Shown here: in pieces, positions 55,980 through 64,000 of the stretch
How the letters are laid out: each line of letters opens with the position of its first letter
Numbering within the stretch: position 1 is the stretch's first letter
Program-made: the position numbers and the translations under genes
Notes under the pieces: generated by a model
The model's database searches: none
The model's input: only the letters and a program-made list of their open reading frames with translations
Told to the model about the DNA's origin: nothing
Origin: Rhodocollybia butyracea
Taxonomy: Eukaryota; Basidiomycota; Agaricomycetes; Agaricales; Omphalotaceae
Assembly (NCBI GenBank): GCA_015501585.1
Contig: JADNRY010000103.1
Coordinates: 124,001-188,000 of the forward strand
Length of the DNA: 64,000 bases
Direction of reading: 5' to 3'

Positions 55980-57567
55980 ATGCCATTCATCAAGCGCCCG
56001 AAAAATGCTTGGATTTTCTTTCGATTGGATATGCACAAACTATTGCGGTTAGAGTATCCAAAGGCAACTCAGATCGTTCTCTCCAAGCGGATTTCTGATC
56101 TATGGCGTTCAGCTCCGCCAGAAGTCAAATCTGAATACCATCGTAGAGCGAGAGCCGATAAAGACGCTCACTTGACCGAATATCCTGGTTATAAGTACGC
56201 CCCACGAAGGAAAGGACCCAAGAACAGGGGGAGAAACACGCGCAACGCCCAGCGTCCGCGTATAGCGAGCCCTCCCCAGTCTCCGTATCCTACTTATGCG
56301 GAGATTTGTCCTCATGGACATTCAACCTCGGCTTTTGCCGCCGGCGGGCCTTCAATCACCAGTTATTTGCAACCTATCAGAACTCCTTCCGACGCGCGAG
56401 CGAATCTCACTTGGCCTAGTGCTTCCGCTTATCCCGATGACGCTTATCCTGATGACCGTCCAAGCTTTGAGCTTGAACCTTGGTATCTAGAGACCACTGT
56501 ACGTCGCTTCGTTCATTTGTATATCTACATTTCCTTGATAGCACTTTCTACAGCAGCAACATCCTCTCCAGCCCTTGTCGTCGAGCACTTCGTTGGAAAG
56601 CAAGCCTCGAACCATCACTGATTCTTCGATCTCTCGCGTGAACTTTTCCAGCGACCATTGCTTCAACCACTACCAAGGAAAACTGGATATAGATGACATT
56701 CTAAACTCACTCAACGATGTTAGTTTATCCAGTACAACGTCTCGACAATGGAATGTCGGACATGCCATAGCCTCCGCCCAGGCCCAGTCTCAGTGTACTG
56801 ATTTGCAGCATGACCAGGATACTGTATATGACCTGAATAACAGGCCTGGGCTCCTATCGCCGACTGCCGATCTTCCAACCCCCTTTTTTGACCTACCACA
56901 CCGTACTTCATCATCGCTCCATATTTCCCCGTGCACTATTCAAGCTCAGCCCAGCTTTGAAACTTGGGATCTAGAAAATGAATTTTGTGTATGTTGCTTC
57001 GTTTGTTGCTCTTCATTGTACCGACGTTTCGATATGCTTCAGGCGCCTCGCACATCCATACTCCCAACAACCATCGATCCTTCGCTTTTATGCAGAAACC
57101 TCTTCGACGAAGATATCAATAACCAGCTGAATCAGGATCTAGATATCACCTCAAACTCGTTGCATTGGGAAGCCATAACGGAGGCCCAGACCCAGTTTCT
57201 GTCGCCTGAAATATTGCAGCAAGACGAGCTATATGACAGACCTGGGTTCCCTTCACCTGATGCTAGTTTGCCAACTACTCAAGCTTGGGATCTAAAACCG
57301 GCCTGTGTTGTACGTCGCTTCGGTTTCACTCCTCTTAGGTCTGTACTGACGTTTTCTATGCTTCAGCCTGCGTCGACAAACAAATTCATGCTCCCTACCA
57401 CCGTCGATCCTTCGGTCTTTTCCACAGACCTCTTCGCTGGCGGACTCCAGGGTGATGTTGGTTTATGCAGAACGCCTTGGGATGTCGAACAAACTATGGC
57501 CCAATCGCATGGGGTCACTATTTTGGACGAGCTTTTCGGACTCGAGGACGATATGTACATACAGTAA
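55980..57567 (+). CDS. HMG-box protein (MATA_HMG-like), 473 aa, 4 exons
   Basis: Exons 55980-56498, 56554-56988, 57043-57309 and 57367-57567 are all in phase 0. The HMG box is at residues 4-78 (RPKNAWIFFRLDMHKLLRLE, TQIVLSKRISDLWRSAPPEV, YPGYKYAPRRK). This is the sequence-specific MATA_HMG/SOX-TCF class of fungal transcription factors, which bind and bend AT-rich DNA. Exons 2-4 are diverged repeats of one unit (TTIDPSLLCRNLFDEDIN and TTVDPSVFSTDLFAGG; PGFPSPDASLPTTQAWDL and PGLLSPTADLPTPFFDL), and their introns are alike too. The C-terminus is acidic (ELFGLEDD), as in activation domains. It is intact, unlike the copy at 6569-7598. No homeodomain, pheromone or receptor gene is nearby, so a mating-locus role is not supported. 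Confidence 0.8.
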
Positions 57568-58008
57568 TACCAGGAGAAACGGTGTTATTTAGTAACGTTC
57601 AGCCTTATATTCTGCTCCTGGGAGTCCACGGACACCCATTTTACAGGTTGGAATAGTACATGATCTCCTCAGGTTGAATATAGATATTTTCAGCATTTTG
57701 GTTCTTCTTTAATCAGTCTGTTCTACAGGTGTGTAAGAAAAGTAGATAGGAAGCGAATGAATAAAGAAAGGCAGGACAGTCACTGTCGGTGTAGCGAACA
57801 TAGGCTCTGACGGTCGGCAGTGCAGACAAAGCCTCGAAGACAAAACGAACAATTATCGTCTGCCGTTATACATGAGCAGCGAAAGGAATGTCAAAATACT
57901 GTTCCCAGCGTGATTGGGACCTAAGGGTATCTATTCATTCTTCAGGGATAGTAATGCAGAATCGCGATGAGGCTTGATATCGCACCAATACTATAGCTGA
58001 GTAGATCT
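57568..58008. other. 3' flank of the HMG gene
   Basis: No gene was recognised. From about 57950 the sequence matches the 3' flank at 6440-6480 (inverted), so the synteny with the left copy continues here. Confidence 0.4.
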
Positions 58009-58580
58009 AGGACCGACCCCGGACTATAGGCCCAGATCCCTGATCCCGGTTCGCATCATAGAGGTACCCAAAATGGGTGTTAACCCTCGTCCAGAGTTCG
58101 CATCATAGTGCTCGCCGCAGGCAGAGCCTCCGGAGGGGTTCGCATCAAGTTGGGCTACAGCATCGTTAAGGTGGTTGCCCAGTCAGCTCCAACTAGCTGT
58201 AGCATTTTTTTTGAGGAATATCTAGTTGAAAATTGCAATCTATGTATTGTTTCTGTGGCTTCTATAGCGAGTACTCAGATATCCTCCCAACAGATCTCAG
58301 CGCTCTAGTTGAACCAATAAAATTTAGTCCTGGATTTGTACATACAACTATTATTGATATATGCTTTTTTTTCGACGAACTTAGATTGTTTATGCGCCCA
58401 AAAACGCTCCGAAACTCAAGAAAACGCGAAATTTATGTTTTTACGCTTTTTTAGCCATTTTTGGACCCTCATACCAGTTCGCATCATATTGAACCAAAAT
58501 TTAGTGGTTTTGGTTCGCATCATAGTGGTCCGATTGAGGAAATTTGGGATCAGGGTTCCAAGCCTATAGTCCGGGGTCCT
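58009..58580. mobile_element. 572-bp hAT-like non-autonomous transposon with 8-bp TSD
   Basis: The ends AGGACCGACCCCGGACTATA and CTATAGTCCGGGGTCCT are inverted repeats apart from three extra bases on the left, and CCTGATCCC follows on both sides. The flanking GTAGATCT is duplicated (58001-58008 and 58581-58588). The mirrored copy of this locus at 6422-6437 (+ strand CGAAGATCTACTCAGC) has a single uninterrupted site, so it is an empty site. Five direct copies of GTTCGCATCA(TAG) lie inside at 58049, 58096, 58138, 58477 and 58513. There is no transposase gene. Confidence 0.85.
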
Positions 58581-58589
58581 GTAGATCTT

Positions 58590-60370
58590 CAAGGGAAGTC
58601 GATCGTAAAAGTGAATCTATTCATCATAAAATATACAATAAAGATACATGTTAAGGAACATCTTTGCAAGTGCGTAATATCATAGAGTTTTGGACTTCAA
58701 GGAACAAAATTAGTGATCGAGGTACCATAACTCAGGCTGCCAGTTTGCTCCCCCGCAGTGGACAAGTCGGGTTATAACCACTCTATCCATGTTTAAGCAC
58801 ATTAGATCCCAAGTGTGAGCTTGAGTATCTCTGTGGCGTGGGGGTGGCTGTTTCTAAAGAAAAATCAATACGTATCAAATGAATCAACGGATGTGCAGAC
58901 GTACGAAGAACTTTTCAATGATCCGTCCAATTTCACCAAGTATGTAGATTCGTGTAGCTTCTCCACTTTGAGGACGGAGGTTTATCCGCCCTTTGAAGGA
59001 TTCATATCCAGGCCACTGAAAGTACTGTGAGTCCATATGCGACTACAATAAAATGGAAGGAAAAGCTCACGACGATGTGCACATAGATCGTGCGATCTCT
59101 CAACTCCCTCAACGGTGTGTCCGATTTAGGCTCAATGTTGAGATCAAAAACTTGGACACCTCGTTCAGAAGATCCTACTGCTCGGAAAGATACAGGTCGC
59201 TCCACACTGTGAAGAGGCTGAGGGCGGACAATGTTCCGCAGTACACGGCTGGGGTGCGGAATAGGACGAGGGGGTTGGGTGTAGGCGGTAGCAGCGATGC
59301 TACGAGAGCTTGAAGAGGCGTAGGTGCTGGTAGGGGATGTAACATCAGGCTGAGAAAATGGTGATTAGGAAAAGTACGACTAGAAAGGATTATTATATAG
59401 ACTAACCTGTTTTGCCTGCAAGTGTTGAAATTCGGGGGCGAAAATGAGGTAGCCGGGCCATAGCGGTTCCTGAGAGGGGAGCACCGGATGCTGGGGGAAA
59501 GTGCTGGGACAAGCTGGGTAGCCTGTACTTCTTGGATGTAAAGAAAGATCCTGCGCTGGATAGGGCTGATGACTATATGAGCTACTGCCTGACGAATAAT
59601 CAAGTTCGCCTTGAGTAGTGATATTGGTGTATGCAGAATACATCGAGGGTGGAGGATAGTGTTATTTCAGGAGTAAGATTCCATCCTTTAAATATGAAAA
59701 AGAAGCGGTCCAAGCATTTCATTGTCCAGGCTATGGACTATCTTTGTCCGAGCTATGGACTATCATTGTCCGTGCTTTGACTGCACAAACCACATTAGTT
59801 TCTTAATCTGGACGCGTACTTTGACGCGCCACTTTGATTGACTGCTTTGACCAGCCAGTGGCCATTATCCACATACTTGCTGCATTTTAATATATATATA
59901 TTACTTGTCTTCGTGTTGAACGTAGGAGTCCTGCTGAAAGTTGAAGGCAGCGCTATACTGGAAGGAAGCAGAAAGAAAGCAGGAAATTCGGTGGCCACCG
60001 AACTGAGTAACATAGTCAGTCAATATAGTTCCCTTGTTTTTTTTAGGTGGCCCGATTCAATGTAAACGGTTGGATACGTGGGAATGGACGTGGACCTGTG
60101 CACATGAAATGTAAAACCGAATGACCTGACTTGGCAATACCATCTCGACCCATTTGTACACATCAATTTTACAGCTCACAAGCCTCGAATGCGTAATATC
60201 TAGCCACATAGATTACACTGAGAACTGCAGTCGTAGCTAAGAAACCAAACAAAGGGAGTTCACTCGATGCCTTCCGTCCTTCATTCACATTCGCCTCCAA
60301 TGAGGGCAGGATATACTGCGAGGGCCTACAGGAAAGGTCCTGTATCTGTACCTAGGAGAGCTCACAAACT
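58590..60370. repeat. Right arm of the inverted gene U duplication
   Basis: It mirrors 4640-6430 with coordinate sum 65014 and very few substitutions. It carries about 30 extra bases near 60240-60270 that look like the SPFVW end of the RING genes (inverted). Confidence 0.9.
58710..59643 (-). CDS. Gene U': near-identical copy of gene U
   Basis: Exons mirror gene U: 59643-59407, 59349-59071, 59042-58905 and 58853-58710. I noticed one amino-acid change (SDTPLREL instead of SDAPLREL). All splice sites and the stop are kept. Upstream, a repeated GGACTATC/TTGTCC stretch at 59726-59775 (also at 5237-5295) lies close to the start. The neighbouring HMG gene differs strongly between the two loci, so the near-identity of U and U' calls for recent copying or gene conversion. 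Confidence 0.7.
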
Positions 60371-60415
60371 CACTCAAAAACAGATTGCAAGCACAAACGT
60401 ACTATGGGGCAAACA
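60245..60415 (-). pseudogene. Decayed RING-finger fragment D'
   Basis: It is the mirror of fragment D (4635-4765), with about 30 additional bases near 60245-60270 that resemble the ERSPFVWF C-terminus of the RING genes. Stops prevent a product. Confidence 0.45.
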
Positions 60416-60663
60416 AAATCTCTCTCGAGCATATTTGAAGGCAGAGAATCCAACGAGAGCCTTCTGGGGAGGAAAAAGAAATAGTCGAGGCGCTAGCGCT
60501 AACTAAAATAATAATTAAGAACATGCTCCAGTGTGATCGATCGGGTTCATACGTATAGCTTTGACCGCTAATTGCAGGCAAGCTCAGAAAGAACATAAGT
60601 ATGGTACATGGACATATAATGCTACTTTGAGCTGAGAGCGAAGAAAATAGAAGTATTGGCAAA

Positions 60664-62138
60664 TCAACAAGGTGCAGAGAATGCGTTCATGAAAACCCGG
60701 TCTGGTATAGTTATTGGTTCAAGCAGGAGTTGGACGTCTCTAGCATGCTGAACTATGAATATGTCCGTGAACCACTTGGGAAGGTCAATCGGCAAGGGTT
60801 GTGGCATATCTGAAATCCTTTGGAGATGGATTTTTGCGAGATATGCAGGAAAGGACCGTCCTAGCCCAACCTTCGTAATCTCTTCAACTACGTCGTGTAG
60901 GTCGTTCGGAAGCGATGGAGTGTGTAGCGGGTTCCAGACCTTATCGTAGCGAATTTTGATAGTTTCGATATTTGGTGTGCGGATAATCTTCAAAAACGAT
61001 GATACAGCACTGGTATGGTGGAAGCTCATCTGAAGAGATTTCAGCAGAGGTAGCTTCAATGGTGCCTCCAAAAGCAAAGCTAAAAAAGAAGTGAGAAAAA
61101 AAAGTGAACGACTGAATATCAAAAACGATTTACAATAATTAGACCAAAACCACGGGTGTTCACTACAGATCTCCAAACTTTCTAGTTTTTGAAGAACTGG
61201 CAGGACGTGCTGCAAAACTTCTCCCTGGCCGACAATAAGTTGCAAGGTGTGTACAAAGTTAAAAGGACAGTTTGGGTGGGAGGTCCAAAGTATATGAATG
61301 TTAGGCGAAGGCCGCGTAGCGCAAAGGCGGTATCGACGATAAGTCGCGACAAGTTGCAGGCGTACAATTTGAGGTTTATGCAAAGGTGAAACCAGCCTCG
61401 TGGAAGCTTGCTTCCAACGAGCAATACGTTGTATGGACGTTTCGTGACGACGAAATACTACGTTCGCTGGGAGGGCCAAATTCTCCAGTTTTTGACAGTT
61501 CCCTAGAGCGTTCAATAAATCACAGAATACCTCTGGACTTAGCCAGAGTGAGTCGTGGACGTGAAAGGTACGCAGAGTGCTCGAATACGAGTAGATTCCT
61601 CTTATTATGAGGAATTCTGAGGATGGTAACGGGACGGGTCCGACGAGATGCCAAGCACTGATACTCATGGGGTGTTCCTTATATTGAAGGATAGGAAGTT
61701 CCGGGCAGAAATTCAGTTCAGGCACTCGGAGTTTATGGACGGGGGTATCGAAATCAACGCTGGTGATGAGGTCTCGAACGTAGCGGCGGTAGGTTGGTTT
61801 CGTATTCAGGTACCTCATCTGATTCGCATTGCCCAGCTCGACCGTCTCGAGAAGGCGCGCCTGAGCAGGTTCTTCCCAATCCAAGCAGACGGTCGCGTGA
61901 GCATATAAATCTTCTAGCGTGGAGTATTGAAAAATCTCGGTGAGAAGTTCGGGAATGAATAGAGCTGAACGAGCTGTCCAAGGATGAGAAAGGTTTGGTT
62001 GAATCTGAGGAGATATTGCTGATGAGTTACAAGAGGAAAATATGGATGACTTACTATTTCCTTTCCGTTGGAAGATGAAGCAATCGAAGACGAGGTCATG
62101 CATTGGACCTGGCTGGATTTTTGCAAGCTCAAGGACAT
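60664..62138 (-). CDS. F-box E: F-box/LRR-like protein, 456 aa
   Basis: The exon model is 62138-62055, 62004-61134 and 61079-60664 (1371 nt, in frame). The first exon begins MSLSLQKSSQVQ. The F-box starts at about residue 38 (ALFIPELLTEIFQYS...VCLDWEEPA). LRR-like pieces follow (KLENLALPANV, KLESLEICSEH, LPLLKSLQMSF). The second intron (54 nt) keeps frame and may be read through. It is more distant from A, B and B' than these are from each other. A 5'-UTR intron ending one codon before the ATG and the class I motifs are present. Its 3' end was copied to 54240-54690. Confidence 0.8.
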
Positions 62139-62402
62139 TCCTAATCAAAAATCAAAACAATCGGCAAATTGAAGGCGTAGAACTATGGGCACGTACTATG
62201 CAGGCAGATAGCTTTCAAACACTGTGTGAGGATAACTGTGAAGAGAAGTGAATGCCCCTGGACATCTCGCTATATATAGGACAGAAATCGGATGAATAAG
62301 GAGTGAGAGGTATGTCTGTTATTGCGAAGTGAAGCTGTGCCGCATTGTGAGTCTCAAAAGGACGCAAGCGCGCAAAGCATCTTTTCGACGTGAATCCTGA
62401 CA

Positions 62403-62541
62403 CCACGAGGCTAATCATGAGTGGTAATAGATCCAGCTTCCTATTGATGGTCACAAAGAGGAATAGAGAAGCGCTGATTGATATTATGATAGAGAGTACT
62501 AGTGATTGCGATAGATCGAGCCACGAGGCTGACCACGAGGC
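62403..62541 (-). promoter_or_regulatory. Class I promoter motifs of F-box E
   Basis: On the minus strand the single CATGATTAGCCTCGTGG (62419-62403) is about 270 bp and the doubled GCCTCGTGG-TC-AGCCTCGTGG (62541-62520) about 390 bp upstream of the start. A further GCCTCGTGC lies at 62721-62729. Confidence 0.65.
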
Positions 62542-62764
62542 AATTGAGCTGAGCGCTTCTTTTCTGGGACTAACTACTTGATGATCTGCACTCTTCAAAT
62601 GCAATTGTTTCTCAGACGTGCTGGACGTGCTCTCACCGAGGCCTAATTGGCTAATTCTTCGCTTATTCATGCTGCTCGTTCAACGTTCATCCTTCGTCCG
62701 ATCTGTACAAATAGATCTAGGCACGAGGCCAACTAGCGGTCGAACAGTTCACGTACAGCACAGG

Positions 62765-62910
62765 TGCGAAATCCAGCTGTTGGTCAGATGTGTGGATGTC
62801 GGTCAAAGCTGTATGTATTGCCCGCAATTAGTGGTCAAAGCTATATGTATGTGATCGATCACAGAGTCACAGAGCGATGTTTTTACGTATTCATCTTAAT
62901 CCAATTAGAT
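62765..62910. repeat. Dispersed repeat with GGTCAAAGCTAT words (second copy)
   Basis: It matches 54694-54790, including the CCAGCTGTTGGTCAGATGTG stretch and the later TTTTTACGTATTCA. GGTCAAAGCT is repeated twice within it. Confidence 0.5.
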
Positions 62911-63501
62911 GAATCCTACCATCATTTTCTGGCCAAGTTCTTGCTTAGTTTCTAGATGACGGAGTAGTCGTTCCCGCGATAAGCCTCGAGTTGTGATTGT
63001 GGTGGAAATAATGTTTCAAGGAGTAAAACCGAAATAGTAAAGGACAGCTGAAGTGGCCATTTTCTGAGGAACCCTCGATAGTGTCATGGATCTGCAGAAA
63101 ATGCACGAGTATATTTGCCCTCACCAAGGTAGGTGGCAGGCTGGAATTAGACGGCTATAGCATATTTGGCGCCGATTTGTCCATTAATCCACTAGACGAC
63201 TGTTACCCTACCTTTTTGGGAACAGCCAGATATAGTATTTCACGGACAACGAAAGGCTTCTAGAGCGGCCTGTAACATTCTGAATGGAGGGCTCTCCTGA
63301 ACTCAGTGTTTGGGTATATGATTGCGATCTACAATTTCTCGAGGGGAAAGTAAGCCATATACCCATATACCCTGCTGAGAGCTTGTATCGCCAAGGACAT
63401 TCGTTATGTCGAGGTCACTTTCCTCTTTACCAAAACAGGACAGAGGTGATTGATCCAATATCTTCCTACGATGCTTGAGCCCCGAATGAGTATCCGATGC
63501 A
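62911..63501. other. Intergenic or eroded gene, nothing identified
   Basis: Short frames at 63081-63263 (with one CRKC pair) and 63284-63478 have no recognisable family. They may be exons of the partial gene ending at 63735, but I could not link them. Confidence 0.3.
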
Positions 63502-63735
63502 GCTGAAGATGCATACATTGAACCTATAGACCGACGCCCCAGACTTGCGTGGCAAATTTACAAGTGGGTAATCCCTGATGAGGACTTGCAGGGAATGAAT
63601 GATGCACTTGCAACTGGGCAGGAAATCCCTGTGCACGCCTTGACAATAAGGAGGACGTTTGAGGCATCCACGACACGAATGAAGTGCCCGAGAATGGAGG
63701 AGAGGGAATACGACTTAGACGATGCTGCTCTGTAG
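63502..63735 (+). CDS. Possible last exon of an unknown gene
   Basis: The open frame follows a splice-acceptor-like GATGCAG and encodes AEDAYIEPIDRRPRLAWQIY, KWVIPDEDLQGMNDALATGQ and a charged C-terminus (MEEREYDLDDAAL), then TAG. The composition looks protein-like (W, Y, charged helix), yet I recognise no family and found no start exon. The minus-strand frame at 63524-63940 overlaps it and looks less protein-like. Confidence 0.3.
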   Translation, partial: AEDAYIEPIDRRPRLAWQIYKWVIPDEDLQGMNDALATGQEIPVHALTIRRTFEASTTRMKCPRMEEREYDLDDAAL

Positions 63736-64000
63736 GTGATAGAATATCAGAAGTAGGTTGTAGTTGGAGCGGCGGTAAAGGCTCCAATCCGACTAGATGA
63801 TAATCTACAACCACCATATCCGCAAACAACATTTTGAGAACCTGCAAGTGGGATGCGACTTGTTTCCGTGAGCGATCAATGCCGTGGCTGGCAACGTGGC
63901 TGGCAAGGTATTGAACAAGGTAGGCATTCCGTAAACACAAACGGCTAGAAGCACCGGCCCCTGAGAATGTCGGATGCTTATTATGCGATATAGCATAGCT
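63736..64000. other. Window end, no gene recognised
   Basis: Nothing supportable was seen in the last 265 bases. Confidence 0.3.

Noticed and set aside
55980..57567. Mating-type locus
   Set aside because: The HMG box is of the MATA-like type, but agaric mating loci consist of homeodomain pairs or pheromone and receptor genes, and none is seen here.
61648..61908. CCTCGTGG-like word near 61392 and in-gene matches
   Set aside because: These lie inside coding sequence of F-box E and were not counted as promoter motifs.
62215..62670. 151-codon minus-strand frame with a hydrophobic stretch
   Set aside because: It overlaps the F-box E upstream region containing the promoter motifs and has no counterpart upstream of the other F-box genes.

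Overview
The window looks like nuclear DNA of a mushroom-forming basidiomycete (Agaricomycetes). Genes are split by many 45-60 nt GT-AG introns. The recognisable families are F-box/LRR-like proteins, a fungal MATA-type HMG box, Tnp2 and Plavaka transposases, a BTB gene and a DUF6532-like remnant. No rRNA, tRNA or CRISPR array was seen. The DNA is an accessory, repeat-rich region in which a few gene families have been copied and inverted repeatedly, with one pair of transcription-elongation genes in the middle. All exon models come from reading splice sites by eye.

Layout: 1-4.6 kb holds decayed DNA with a hairpin-forming degenerate repeat interrupted by the 3' end of a LINE. At 4.6-11.3 kb lie gene U (unknown, 4 exons), a broken HMG-box gene, gene X1 (unknown, 3 exons) and F-box gene A. 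A Tnp2-type transposase fills 11.9-16.3 kb and a small unknown gene (S1) follows. At 18.1-23.9 kb two F-box genes (B and B') form the arms of a 5.8-kb palindrome. X2 and a long coiled-coil gene follow (24.1-30.7 kb, minus strand), then a BTB gene, RING gene A, and a divergent RTF1-like/SPT5-like pair (34.9-39.7 kb). A frameshifted Plavaka transposase and a DUF6532-like remnant occupy 40.8-44.1 kb. After a 472-bp MITE come a BTB pseudogene carrying a LINE tail, RING gene B, gene S2, a coiled-coil/Trp-rich gene and a 13-exon Ulp1-type protease (51.6-54.1 kb). The right end mirrors the left: fragments of F-box, RING and X genes, an intact HMG-box gene (56.0-57.6 kb), a second gene U (58.7-59.6 kb, inverted) and F-box gene E (60.7-62.1 kb).

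The most interesting feature is regulatory. Unrelated families (F-box, HMG-box, RING, coiled-coil/BTB) carry related upstream modules. F-box and HMG genes share a module up to the start codon: a doubled GCCTCGTGG-type motif, a single copy about 100 bp nearer the gene, a TATATATACT-type stretch and a 5'-UTR intron ending just before 'CAATG'. The RING, coiled-coil and BTB genes share a second module built on CACGTGG followed by CGCCTCGTG. Because F-box, BTB and RING proteins are all ubiquitin-ligase component families and a Ulp1 protease is present, the island may be a co-regulated ubiquitin/SUMO-type gene set that spreads by segmental duplication. That functional idea is inference; the duplications and shared upstream sequences are read directly.
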